The position numbers and the translations under genes were made by a program. Positions 35,085 through 46,315 of a stretch of DNA of 64,000 nt are shown in pieces. Location: positions 3,031,431 through 3,095,430 of the forward strand of contig NW_004955418.1 of NCBI RefSeq assembly GCF_000276665.1, written 5' to 3'. The first letter of the stretch is position 1. Each line of letters begins with the position of its first letter. The notes below the pieces were generated by a model that was not told the origin of the DNA, did no database searches, and saw nothing but the letters and a program-made list of their open reading frames with translations. The DNA comes from Chinchilla lanigera. Taxonomy: Eukaryota > Chordata > Mammalia > Rodentia > Chinchillidae.

Positions 35085-35550
35085 TAAAAAATTATTACAA
35101 AAGGATGCATTGCCATCGGCCCTCCCCCCATCGCCCTCCCCCTTGCAGGAAACATGCTTAGCCCGTCTTTCTCACTATTTTCTGGGGCACTTCTTGAAGT
35201 CTTTCTTTATGAGCCTTTAATTTTGCTGTCACAGCTGCTTCGATGTCCTGAGTCGATTTGAAACATTTACCTTTTGTGATCACTTTTCCTTGGGGAAGAG
35301 GCAGAAGTTAAACAATGCCAGGCCTGGTGAATAAGGCAGAGGAGGACCTGCCATGGTATTTCTGCAGGTCTGCCTGTGCTGAGAAGTGACGTAGCGGTGG
35401 CATTCACCATGTTCTCATCACACCTGGCAGCCACTTCCCAAACTGCTGCAGAAAGTGGCCAGAACGATGGGATAAGCATGTTCCAAGAGAGGGGGGATAT
35501 TTTGAGGGGGATTCATGGCCGTGTGTGTTTTACAGTAATAAATTTTGGGA
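35085..35550 (-). mobile_element. Mariner-family transposase fossil
   Basis: Reverse-complement translation over about 35360-35150, in shifting frames, gives a PPLPYSPGLALFNF-like stretch, then LFPKEKVITKGKCFKSTQD, then IEAAVTAKLKA. This matches the order of the C-terminal catalytic part of mariner transposases (a PPYSPDLAPCDF-type motif carrying an Asp of the catalytic triad, then the LFP... segment). The Asp position is altered and the frame is broken, so it is inactive. A B1 at 35567 follows immediately. Termini are not defined. Confidence 0.7.
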
Positions 35551-35566
35551 GGAGTGTTGAAACAGG

Positions 35567-35695
35567 GTCTTGCTGTGTACTTCAGGCTGGCCTCGAACTC
35601 ACTTTAGAGTCCAGGCTGGCCTCAGAATCATGGCAGTCCTTCTGCCTCAGCCTCCTAAGTGCTGAGATTAGCGGCATATGCCACCACACCTGGCC
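35567..35695 (-). mobile_element. B1 SINE
   Basis: AACAGGGTCTTGCTGTGTAC ... CATATGCCACCACACCTGGC, with the internal CAGGCTGGCCTC duplication. It adjoins the mariner fossil. Confidence 0.88.
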
Positions 35696-37120
35696 TGCAA
35701 TGAATTTTTAAAAATTTAAACATTACCATATATTTCAGCCATACTTTGTACCTGCTATGGAGATGTTCTGTTTGCATACAGGAAGATGCACTCCACAAAA
35801 ACCAAAACAAGGAGTCCTAATATCTAGAAATATGGGATCTATGATAGAGAATCAAAAGGAATTCCCTAGAGAGTGGTGAAGCAGAGCAACCTGTGTGCAG
35901 CAAGCTTGGTGCAATTCTGAGCGTGAGGGCTGAGGAACTGTGGAGGATGCAAGTGGACCTGTGCTTAGCTGGCTATCTGTCTGAATCAGGAGGAATCAGG
36001 CAGTTCCCTTGGAGAGTGTGGGCGAAGAATTACTGATAATCAAAGGTAAACTAAGCAAGTGGTTCACGTACCTGCAGAAGAATAGAATTGCATCCCTGGA
36101 ATGCAGTTTAGATCATCTGTGAACAATATACCTTGTTGTGTATATTGAATCATTACCCAAAAATTTGACATAAGGACGGGACCACATGTCAGTGTTACAC
36201 TGTTAGATGCAACTGTACTGGGGGCAGCAGGAGGGCATAAGCCAGGGTGGTGGCATAAGAGAGCCACGTCTACCCTGGTCAGAGTGGGGTAGTGGGCAGG
36301 AAATAAAGCAAGGGCCTTAGACATCTCTCTTAAGATGTTTGGCTTTGAATGAAAGAGGACAGGGTGGGCAAAAGAGAGGGGATGTGGAGCCAAGGGAGAT
36401 GTGTATCGTGTAAAGACTTGAGAATGTTAAAATCTGGCGGAAGGAGCTCGCCAGGTGGCAGCTGAGTATATGTGAGAGGTGGGTGCGAGGTTAATGACGT
36501 CACTGAGAAGACACAAGGTGCCTGGGCTGGGTGGCACAGGAGGAGGCGCTGACCGTACTTGTTAGGATAGATCCATAGGTAACAGGAAGATGTTGCTAAG
36601 TTTTAATTTTTGTTAGCAAGAAGATGAAGGAGTTCCATTCTATGTCCTTTGGAAGGAGAAAGCAAAGTCCTGTCCTGAAGTAGAGCTGCCATGTGCCACA
36701 GAGTTGCCAGAGAGAAAGTGAATACTGCTTTGCAGAAGCAAAGTAGTCAGTCTAGACAAAGCTGCAGAGGTCACTGAGCCGTGGTGGGGCCCCTCTGGAG
36801 GGTTATGAATGTGGGTTTGTAGCGTATCTAGTGTGCTCTTGCTGTTCTTCCAGTGTTGCTTAGCCAGCTATTTGGAGCTGGCCCGGGGAACCTGGGTTAT
36901 TGGATTCACCTGTGTGTACAGTTACTCCAAAAAATAAAAGATTGAATGAAAAGCGGTGTTGGGGAAGTGTTGGGTATTGGCATGTGTGTAATTGAAATGA
37001 TGCACTAGGAAATCTAAGCTGAGTAACAGAAAGGTGAAAAGCTGGTAGAAGTAGTAAGGTCAGTAGGCAGCCCTAGTGGATAGAGTGGGCAGCGTGAGGG
37101 TAGTTGAGGAGGTAGCAGTA
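35696..37120. other. Intron sequence, no gene seen
   Basis: Purine-rich blocks at 36290-36720 may be old retroelement remains, but no family could be assigned. Confidence 0.4.
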
Positions 37121-37310
37121 ATAACAGCTTTTATTTATTCAGCGCTCATAGTGGCTCAGGTCCTACTTTGCATTTTAATTATATTCATTCATTTGTTTGT
37201 CATAACAGCACTTGGTGGGTGATTCCATTAAGACCAAGGCACTATGTAGAAAAGCAGTGTGTTTGAACTATACACCGTATCAGCAGAGGAGATGGGGTTC
37301 ATATTCCGTT
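37121..37310 (-). mobile_element. MIR SINE remnant
   Basis: 'aataacagcttttatttatt', 'cagcgctcatagtggctcag' and 'taattatattcattcatttg' fit the reverse MIR 3' part. Confidence 0.6.
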
Positions 37311-37643
37311 AGAGCACTGCAGGAGCCCACTTGGAGGACTGTAGACCTAGAGACTGCGGACTAACCCCATTGTTGGATAAACGTGTTCAACAGACAACTT
37401 GTATGTTGTTATTTACACTCTGCAGCCCCTTAGGGTGCTTGCTGGCTTCTGAAGACCTCAAGACCGGTTGGTGGCATGCCCCTCTGGGACCTGTCGTAGG
37501 GCATACATGTACAACTTGAGTGTGTGGTGAATGAACAGATGCATTAACAGATGGGAATTCTCTGCAGTGGAACTTGCTTTGCTGTGCCTCTCGTAGCCAG
37601 CTATACTATTTCATTCTTCAACGTCTTCTTTTGTTTTCCACAG

Positions 37644-37691
37644 GAAAGCCCATAATAGTGGTGAAGACTCAGATCTAAAGCAAAGGAGGAG
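37644..37691 (+). CDS. Internal coding exon 4 (48-bp microexon-like) of the unidentified gene
   Basis: A short 48-bp exon after an intron of 7.3 kb. The tract TTCTTTTGTTTTCCACAG ends at 37643 and the donor GTAAAA follows 37691. It encodes KAHNSGEDSDLKQRR plus one split codon, continuing the frame. It is symmetric, so skipping it would remove 16 residues without a frameshift. The mix of acidic Ser sites and a terminal Arg cluster resembles the neighbouring exons. The call rests on the splice sites, the frame and this likeness, because 48 bp is too short for coding statistics. Confidence 0.72.
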
Positions 37692-38091
37692 GTAAAAGAA
37701 AAACAGACAGAACGGGAAGAGAGTCAGGGAAAGTGGGGAGGGACCGGCAGATTAGCAGTGCTCAGAGTTAAGGGAGGGGTGAGGACTTCGGGAGGATTTT
37801 TATGACTGCTGAAAGGATGCTATATTATAAGTCCTTTTTTCCCCAAAAAAACCAATTTTGGTTTTAGCTTGTTCTTAGTCTCCCATCCTTCGACATTTCT
37901 CTTGTTTTTTCCTGCTCCTTTGTTTCTCAGAGGAGCTGATTTATCTACTATATTATAAAATGTTCTAAAACTTGGTGGCATAAAATATATATACATACAT
38001 ACCATATGGGTGTATATGTATGTATAAACACACACATATAGTATAATTCTGTTGATTGGACGGAAAGTTCCGGTTTTGGTCACTTCTGTTT

Positions 38092-38234
38092 TGTTTTTGT
38101 TTTTTGAGGCAGGGTCTCACTATGCTGGCTTTGAACTCACTGTGTAGTCCAAGCTTGCCTCAAATTCGCAGCGATCCTCCTGCCTCAACCTGCCAAGGGC
38201 TGGGATTACAGGCGTGGGCCACCATGCCTGGCTG
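38092..38234 (-). mobile_element. B1 SINE
   Basis: GTTTTTTGAGGCAGGGTCTC ... GGATTACAGGCGTGGGCCAC, ending ATGCCTGGCTG. It lies between exons 4 and 5. Confidence 0.9.
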
Positions 38235-38974
38235 TTTTTAAAAATATCTGAATGTTTATGAGTACATGTTCGTGGTGCATGACGAGTATGTCTGCTGTGG
38301 GAGCTGGTGCCTGGTACACGCGCATATCGCGTTACGGCTCCTTGTCTAGCCTTGCCCACGTCGCACATGAGGCTGTGGTCAGATGGCAGGTGAGGCTTTG
38401 TTGCCCAGGGATCTGTGCAGAGTGGCTGAAGGCCTGGGACCTCTCTACCCGATTCTCCCTGTTGCTAGCCAGGCTTCTTTAGGCGGTCACAGGGAGGAAG
38501 CAGGAGCCATCAGTCCTGGAACTGGCAGAGGATACCACACACCTAATTCTATTGGTACATCCAGTCAAAGGACAAGCATAAGTTCAAGGACAGAGGAAAT
38601 CTGTTGTACATCTCTACTTAGGGGAGAAGAGGGGAGGGAAACAAGACTTTTTTCCACATTTAGTCCACCACCAGGACTCACAGCCCTGCCATGTGGGAGT
38701 TTTGTTGAAAGCGGTTGGTTTTTGTGGTTCTCTCTGGGAGCATAATGACATTTGCCTTAATCCGCTTTCATCTTGCCCTGCTTTGCTGTTGCCCTGCGCT
38801 GGAGGCTTATTCAGATGTCTGAGTTCAGAAACTCTGCCCAGGAGGGGGATAATGTGGGTCTTTATGTTTGGATTAGTAATTTCACTGCAAAATTAATTCC
38901 AAAGAACCAAACGAACCTTTCTATAATGTGTTATAAACGCAGGTCTTTTGCTTTGCTTTGCTTTTGGTCTTCAG

Positions 38975-39052
38975 GTCACGCTCACGCTGTAACACCAGCA
39001 GTGGTAGCGAATCGGAAAATTCTAACAGAGAGCACCGGAAGAAGAGAAACAG
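38975..39052 (+). CDS. Internal coding exon 5 of the unidentified gene
   Basis: A 78-bp exon, 1.28 kb after exon 4. The acceptor follows a CTTTG-repeated pyrimidine tract with CAG ending at 38974; the donor is GTAATG after 39052. The frame gives SRSRCNTSSGSESENSNREH followed by a basic RKKRN end. It is Ser/Glu/Arg-rich with no hydrophobic core, so disorder is likely. Phase 2/2. A minus-strand ID SINE lies 95 bp after the donor and a B1 a little further on, and an 11-kb intron follows; a further symmetric exon inside that intron could have been missed. Confidence 0.78.
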
Positions 39053-39146
39053 GTAATGTCTAAATATTGTAACCCTGAAATCAGAGGCTGCCATTGGTAA
39101 TAGAAGCTGCGTGTCCATGTGTTTGTAAACCTGGTTTTCTTATCTG

Positions 39147-39238
39147 CCTTTTTTTTTTTTTTTTTTTGGTACTGGGAATAGAACTCAGGACCTTGTGCTT
39201 ACCAGGCAGGTGTTTATGCCACTGAGCTATATCCCCAG
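39147..39238 (-). mobile_element. ID SINE with perfect 16-bp target-site duplication
   Basis: T tail, GGTACTGGGAATAGAACTCA, CTTACCAGGCAGGTGTTTAT, then GAGCTATATCCCCAG. CTGGTTTTCTTATCTG flanks it at 39131-39146 and 39239-39254. It inserted about 95 bp downstream of the exon 5 donor. Confidence 0.93.
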
Positions 39239-39322
39239 CTGGTTTTCTTATCTGTTGCAGAGGAATCTGGCCCTGTTTTGAAGCACTAGGTTAGGGAACC
39301 TCAGCTTCTTTAACTGAGTTTC

Positions 39323-39461
39323 TTTCTTTCTTTTTTTTTTTTTTGTCTTTTTGAGACAGGGTCTCGCTATGCAGTTCAGGCTGGCCTTGAGCTCACTTTG
39401 TAGCCCAGGCTGATCTTAAACTTGCAATGGTCCTCCTGCCTCAGCCTCCTGAGTGCTGGGA
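39323..39461 (-). mobile_element. B1 SINE with 13-bp target-site duplication
   Basis: TTTTTGAGACAGGGTCTCGC ... CCTGAGTGCTGGGA, shorter than full length at its 5' side. TTAACTGAGTTTC stands at 39310-39322 and 39462-39474, so the copy was truncated at insertion. Confidence 0.9.
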
Positions 39462-39514
39462 TTAACTGAGTTTCCATCTTTAGAATGAGATGATTAAACA
39501 ACTTGACAGGAAAG

Positions 39515-39622
39515 TCCTTTCTTTTTCTTTTTCTTTTTTTTTTTTTGTACTGAGAATCGAACTCAGGACCTTGTACTTGCCAGGCAGGTGCTGTGATGCT
39601 GAACTATATCCCCAGGCCCCCT
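39515..39622 (-). mobile_element. ID SINE
   Basis: CTTTTT-rich tail, GTACTGAGAATCGAACTCAG, TGTACTTGCCAGGCAGGTGC, then GAACTATATCCCCAGG. It is the third SINE within 500 bp. Confidence 0.9.
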
Positions 39623-42600
39623 TTTTTCTTTTTCTTTCATATAATTCTATATGTAGATACACTGTATAGTGAATTTAAGGCTGGTAGCGAAGTTTATCAT
39701 TTGTAGCGAAATTCCACCAGAACTATATTTTAACATGACATTATTGTGTTTTACCCAAGGCAAAATGAGATGCATTGTTTTATAGCTTTACCTCAGGTAT
39801 ATCTACATGCTAATATGTTTTTACATTTATGTCAGGTACACATAGAGGAGTAAATGCAGTTAATTTGTATTTGTAAGATTTTTAAAGAGCTTGTTAGTAA
39901 ATCATTTGACATAAGCACTAGTGTTGGCTTAATGCATTAATCACTTCTCCCTAGTCCCACAATATTTATTTGGAAGCAAGTACTCATGTGCACCAAGCTG
40001 GAAGCCAGAGGGAGTTGACTTCCTTTCATATCAATTTCGAGCCTAGTGGCTCGCAATTGGAAGAGTTTCGTCCTCCCCACCCGCTCCCTGAGAACATGTG
40101 ACAATGTCCAGAGACACTCATTTACATTATGACTGGGAGGAGGAGACGGCTACTCACCAGGGGTGCTGTGGAGCACCTTGTGGGTAGATGGCAGCCCCAC
40201 ACCCACGCGGTCCCTAGTACTAGAGCAGTGGTGCTGCTGCGGAGAAACTTACTTGCACCTAATGTAGAACTCTGGGCTGCCTGCTTTACTTTTCTGGGTT
40301 TACTTTGTTTCCTCTGTAAATTGAGGAAGCCAGACTAGCTAATCTCCACCATCTTCTTCGGTGCTTGGAGTCCTTGAGGTTGGCACAGGTTGAATTGTCT
40401 GCCCGTTCTAACTACAGGGCCTGTATAATAATAACAGCCCAGGCAGCACTGTAAGAGCGGACCACTTTCTAAGGAATGCTTCTGTGAGGAGCTTGCTTAG
40501 AGGCTGGAATTGAGCCAGGTAGAGGTGAGATCTCAGTGTGTTATGACACCTTTCTCAAGGAAGCCATTTCAGTTGCTTTATCTGTAAAAACCCCATTGTG
40601 AGAGTAGCTCTTCTTTCTACTCTGGTCCCGCTCTGCAACTCAGTATTTCTGCACAAAGAATAGAAAACGAAGCCCCCCAAAATTTTGTCCCTATTTAAAA
40701 CTGGTACGTATTGATCCATCTGTATTTTAACAAATCTACTTGTATCGCTTAGTAGATTCCAGTTGTGCTCATGATGCTCTGCTCTCAGCTGCTCAGGAGA
40801 AGCCTGTTTCAAACACAAGTGTCTTTTGGGACCACATGTGCTCGGTGACATTTATTGTTAGAAATGAAACGCTACAGCAAGGGTGCCACCAAATCCTTAA
40901 ATTGCTCATTACTGGTCGGGCCGCACCAGCTCCAGTGTTCCTTCTCGGTGTTTCCTCCCTCAGGAGGGCTTTCTCTGCCCACTGGACAGTTTTTTAAATT
41001 GGCTTTCTCGGTGCTAGGCAGAAGTGTTTTCAGATGGCCGTAGTTCTGAACGTTTAAGGGTGAATGCAGTTCGCAAGGCCAGTAAGAGGAAATAGCTTTC
41101 AAACACACTCTGACACATTTCACGCAAAGGACCCAAAAAGCTTTCACAGTCATTTATTTTACCTGTAGACAGATTGCCCCGGGGTTATATAAGTTTCTAT
41201 GTCTATGGAAAATGAGGTCTAGAGTCTGACTCTCAGGGGCATAAGAAAAAATGGGCGAATGAAGAAATTTGTCTTTCAGTTCTGATCTCCACCTCTGGAG
41301 ACTCTGGTGCAGCAGGTGTCAGTGTATAGGGAAAGAGGGTGCAAAGCCATTACGTTGCCTCTGGGTACCACTTCCCTACCGTGCTGTTACTGCTGGTCCT
41401 TCCTTCTGGCTGCTCGCCCTTTGTGTTTTGTCGGCACACATTCATCCTACATGAGGATGCACAGGTATGAACATTTAAACCGTAGCACTGCTACTGTCCC
41501 CAGATGTCTTTGTCTGTGATGAAGGGTTCTTTCCTCACCTCTGACTTTCTACTTTTGTAGAAGACTCCTCTTTGGGGGAGAGAGTGCCTCTCTTCAACCT
41601 CATCTACCTTTCCTTTGCTTGGCTGCTGTGGGGCCCAGCAAGTCCTCAGCACCGTCTTTTGTGCTTTTCTGAAAGGACTTGGGTGACTCGGGTGGGGCAC
41701 CCAGAATCTGGGATGTGCTGGTGCCCTTCTTTTTGCCAGAAAGGTCCTAGATTCAGCCCTGAAGGTTTCGTTACATTCGCAGCCGGGGCCTGCACTCCGA
41801 TGCACTCTGCCTTCCCATGCATCTGGGGAGTGGTAGCCCGTGGAGAGGGGTGAGGACTGGGCAGATTTGCTTTTCACAAACTTCTTTGAGGCCCCTGATG
41901 TGTCCAGTGGAACTCCTGATAGAGTCAGTTTCACTTTCAGAGGTTGTGTAGGGAACGTTGTTCCCTTTGGCGCTTCTTGGTGGATTTTTGCTTTAAAGTA
42001 AAGCAAGCCTTTCCCTTTAGGCTTGAGGCTACTCTGTGGGAATGTTCTCTTTTTTTTTTGACACAAAATCAACCCATTGGAGCTTAAGCCCTCTTACAGT
42101 TTCCATGGGTAACAATTTAAACATCTCTTGTTTTGTGTGAAGAGAAACAAATGCTAATAAAGTCATGTTTGCAAATTAATTTCAACCCCAACAGGTTTTT
42201 AACTCCACTTAAAAAAAGTCAAGATTCACACCAGATGAAAGGATTGCTATTCTGTTTAAGTTTTAGAAACAGTAATCGTAAGCATCCCTCTCTCACTTTT
42301 GGCTCCTGTACTAATGAGGGTAGACGTGGGAGGCTCATTCCCCAGTCACCCTCCTCCTCTGGGGGCTTGTGATGTTGGCCCTGGTCTCTTCCCACCGTAG
42401 TATTTTCTTTGCTCTTTTTGCAGTCTGAATGGGTGTCCAAGGGATCTTCTAGGCTTGAGGTTTGAGCGGATAGTTTTCTATCTCTTTTCATAACCAGCTA
42501 GAACTTGGAGTAGAGTTATTTTTGACGGCTAAGATGACAGGCAGTCCTTACTTTACCTTAGGTTCCCTCTGTGCTCTTCTTTCTCGTTTTTCTCTTGTTG

Positions 42601-42772
42601 TTGTCCTCACCCAGTCCCCTTCTTTCTCTTTCCTCCTTTCTTTTGTCTTCCCTCAATTCTTCCTCTGTTTAGAAGCCAATGGTTTTGATATTGAGGAAAG
42701 AAACTCCCAACCTGCTAGATGTCTGGTACAAGTTCGTGTTCTCTGAAATCGAAGAATGAATTTTAGGAACAG
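39623..42772. other. Intron between exons 5 and 6, first part
   Basis: No supported exon. Overlapping frames on both strands at 41.3-42.1 kb, including one of 193 codons on the minus strand (41491-42072), show no family resemblance and sit in mixed-composition intron. Confidence 0.4.
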
Positions 42773-43322
42773 TGGGGGTTAAGAGCAGAATATATTTATT
42801 GGGGGAAAGAAAGCTTCTGTCCGAGAGAGGGACAGAAGGGGACCTGCGTAGGTTGCCAAGGACCCTGCCTTTTCTAGGGATTTTTATAGAGCAAATCTAC
42901 CACATGAGGGGGGTCCGAGGTGGGAAAAATGGGAAATCCCAAGGTGGAACAAAACTGTGGGCAGCCAGTAAGATTACAAGTGTAATTGCTCAGGTAAAAT
43001 TGATCAAATCAGGATCAGATGCAGAAGTGAGTCACATAGCAAGCGGACATGAATACAGAACAGGGACTTTTCCTGTAGGGGGTTGGGTTAGTGGCTCTTC
43101 CTGGCTTTCTCCAGGTGATAGAGACCTGTTTAGAATATCAGTCCCTGATGTTTATCCTTAGGAAGTGTGTGGCTGCATTTGTTTCATCTTTTATCTTGAG
43201 GTCTGGCCCTCAGCGGAGGAGCCTGTTTTTCCCACGGTTCTCGTCTTCTGCACTGGCTCCCTCAAGGGCCCAGCCCTACCTGAGTGCCTCTAATATTTTA
43301 TCTAACTTAGTTGCCTTTAACA
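42773..43322 (-). mobile_element. Solo LTR of an endogenous retrovirus
   Basis: On the minus strand it starts TGTTAAAGGCAACTAAGTTA at 43322. It has a TATA-type box (TATAAAAA, + positions 42881-42888 reversed), then about 80 bp later AATAAA (reverse of 42795-42800), and ends near 42773. Order and spacing are those of U3, R and U5. No internal gag, pol or env sequence is attached, so it is a solo LTR. No clear target-site duplication was found, so the borders may be off by a few bases. The ERV family is not identified. Confidence 0.65.
42795..42888 (-). promoter_or_regulatory. LTR core promoter and polyadenylation signal
   Basis: TATAAAAATCCC lies on the minus strand at 42888-42877 and AATAAATATA at 42800-42791, spaced like the promoter and RNA 3'-processing signal of a retroviral LTR. 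Both are readable; activity is unknown. Confidence 0.55.
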
Positions 43323-43339
43323 GTTTGTCGTAGAATAAC

Positions 43340-43620
43340 CCAAGGATTTGAGCCTTGGTCTTGGTTCTGCAATGTGCTAGTATTTGACCCTGGACAACTG
43401 ATGCAACTAATTCAGATCATAGTTTCCTTGTCTTTATTTTTTTTTATTTTTTATTTTTAAATTTTTTTTGGTTTTTCTCCGGTATCAGGAACCGAACTCA
43501 CGACCTTGCGCTTGCCAGGCAAGCGCTTTGCCACTGAGCTAAATCCCCAGCCCCAATTTCCTTGTTTTTAAAGTGAAGGGGACACACATAACCACTGTTC
43601 TGTTTGTCGAATGAGTTCTG
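43340..43620 (+). mobile_element. MIR remnant split by an ID SINE
   Basis: 43340-43435 reads 'gagccttggtcttggttctg ... atagtttccttgtctttatt' and 43556-43615 continues 'tccttgtttttaaagtgaag'. The two halves are the successive parts of a sense MIR around the ID. Confidence 0.6.
43436..43554 (-). mobile_element. ID SINE nested in a MIR
   Basis: Long T-rich tail, GGTTTTTCTCCGGTATCAGG, TGCGCTTGCCAGGCAAGCGC, then GCTAAATCCCCAGCCCC. TTTCCTTGTCTTTA (left) and TTTCCTTGTTTTTA (right) form the target-site duplication with one mismatch. Confidence 0.92.
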
Positions 43621-44819
43621 TAAAGATCTAGTGAGCTCTTTGCAGTGAGAGTGTGACGTGTGACGCCTCACGGTCCTATGCCCAGTTCGGGAATCCCTGC
43701 CTCTTCTTCACCTGCCCCCGCCTCTCACCCTCTAGCAGGTGTTTCTGTGCTTCCTTTGGTCCTGTCTGCCATTCTCCCACCTGTCCTAAGTTCACACACT
43801 CTGTCATTTTTATACCGTGCATTCTCAATATCGGCTCAAGGGAAGGTTTTAGGGGTCTCACAAGTCTGTAAAATTATTTAGATAGCCTTGTTGCACCTCA
43901 GATGCACAATTTGACAAAGCCAGAGTCTGTAGCTTTCATCAGATTCATAAGGGGTGTTCATTGGACATCCAGCCTTCTACCCCAGTCAAGCTTAATGTTC
44001 ATTGTGATTGGAGTAGTAAAGGATAGGTTAGTGTTGAGGAAGGAACTGGGTGTTTCAATTCACTAATAGAATTACAAGTAAAAATGTTGAAACTTTAGAG
44101 ATTGCTTTGCTATACTAATTTGTGAAACAATTGATTTGATTAAATTCGTCGAATCGGGAGCCTACCAGCTACTGGCAGTACAAAGTTAATGATCCATGTG
44201 AATATTAGATTGTACTAGTTTTTACGAGTTAGAATCTTGGATCTTGTCCCTGAGCTCAGAAAGGCCAGCCAGTTTGTCCCTATAGTTTTGAGCCCACGCC
44301 CATGCCTAGACTTGCCCAGCGCATGAGTTAAAGGAGGGCTCAGGAACCCGGTTTATCAGAGTGAAACCTCTCACAAACTAGCTTTCCCTTAAAATACCTT
44401 AAGCTTAATAAAATCGTCTTCACATTCAAAGAAAGCAGTCTGCAAAATATCCTTGTGCACCTGATGGCAGTCAGCAGTCCTCTGGGCATCACTGGGGAGA
44501 ATCTTTGGATTACTTAGCTGTTCATTAGCTTTGATGTGTTGTTAGGCTGTTAGCACTGTGAGGCGGGGGATTTAGAGAGGTGGGTGACGCAGAGAGGTCG
44601 TCTGGGGTTTTGTGCATGAATTTAAAAGTGGAAATAACTCAGGAGCCTGGGGAGGATTAAAAGAATGAGAAACCATGAAAGCTTGAACAAGAGGGGGACT
44701 AGAGAGAATTTGCAGCAGGGACCCTCTGACCTTTCCCTAATTTTATCCTGGGATGCTGGCGTCCTAAACACAAGTTACATATGAGTGTGCGCATGTGTAC
44801 GTGTAAATTAGGAAGCCTT

Positions 44820-45010
44820 GGTTGTGAATCTGACACTGATTTGAAGAGTCTGTAGCCATGAGCAGGTTCCTTCGCCTGCTTGTTTCTTGGTGCAAAGTGG
44901 AGTAATACCTGTCTTGCCTACCTCACAGGAGGTGAGGGTCCAGGAGGTACCGGATGGGCTGTAAAAAGTAGAAAAAGCCCCATATAGGCAGGTGCTATGA
45001 AATTCATGAG
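44820..45010 (+). mobile_element. MIR SINE remnant
   Basis: 'gaatctgacactgatttgaa', 'gagcaggttccttcgcctgc', 'tggagtaatacctgtcttgc' and 'ctacctcacaggaggtgagg' keep the MIR order. Diverged. Confidence 0.6.
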
Positions 45011-46199
45011 GACATTCAGCAGTGGGCAGTGTTACCTGAACTCCCTGCAGTATCTGCCCAGTGGGGTGCGACATCACAGAGCAGAAAAAGAAGTTAGTAT
45101 CCTGAACATGAATTCATTGTGGCACAAGTGCTGTTAGTTTTTTTCTGCCTTTTAGATGTCTTTTAGGATCTATTAGCCTATCACATATCTGTTAGTATCT
45201 GAATAATAGATTAAGATAGTTTTTAATGTGCTCCATACACTTTTATATTATTTTTCTGAAAAAAGAATTCAGCACTGTAATAGTGACAATATATCTAAGT
45301 AGCACAAGTCTAGGAGATTGGGATTTTGTTGTGAGAGTGGTGAAAAAGATAATGTCTCCATTCCCTAAGGAAAAAGGTCTTTGGGAAATTGTCAAACTCA
45401 GACTAGTAGGCTTTCTTTGACTGAGCCTGAAAATAGGTAACTGCTTCCTTCCAAGCATTTCCTATTGTCCTGCCCCTAATTTATGGGTAGCAAACAAGGT
45501 AAAAAAAGTGTGGTTATGAGGAGGGCCGTTCATACAGAGCTAGTGACACAGGTAATGCTGGCCATGCCACAGAGGCAGAGGGTTCTGATTTATACTTTAA
45601 TAGGACATAGCAGGATGTAGACCTGTGACCTGGGGGGTCTGAGATTTCCAGAGCATAATCACAGTTGACAGAGATGACTGTGGAAGCAGAATATTGCAGA
45701 AGCCGTGGAATGCTGTCAGATTACTGAGTGGCAGCGGGGGCAAAACAGGTTAAAACTTACAAACACAGGAGTGTTTAAAGGGAAAAAAGACAGATAGCCC
45801 ATTTTAATAGCAGAAGCATAAGGAGTAAGTAGCAGAGACCAAAACCCCTTTAAACACAAATAAATGTAATTTATTGATAGTGGGGGAAGGTGAGAAAAGT
45901 AAATGCATTTTTTGCTTGCTGGTCTCATGGGAGCATGTGGATAGATGCCTGGAACCAACATAAATTTCCCTAGGGAAGAAAAACTACTGGATAAAAAATG
46001 AAGATTATTTTGGAGCAAGTGAGCCAAAAATGAGTGCAGTTGATGAGAACACAAGTTCGCAATCAGTTGGAACCGCTGATTCAATTTTTAGTGGCCACAT
46101 GGAGCAGTCGTTGGGAAGGTTACACTGCAGGTGAAAAGCACAGGTTTGTTTCAGTGTGTCTGATTGGCTTGGGAATAAAATATAAGCAGAGAAACACTG

Positions 46200-46315
46200 A
46201 GTTTTAACACTGGAGAAGATACTTGCAATAATCTTGTACGTGAAGAAACTGAGACCTGGCCAAAGGAGATGGTGATTTGCCCAAAGTCTGAGTTGGATCA
46301 TGGCAGAGCTGGGAA
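46200..46315 (-). mobile_element. MIR-like remnant
   Basis: 'gtgaagaaactgagacctgg' and 'gatggtgatttgcccaaagt' fit a reverse MIR core. Confidence 0.55.
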
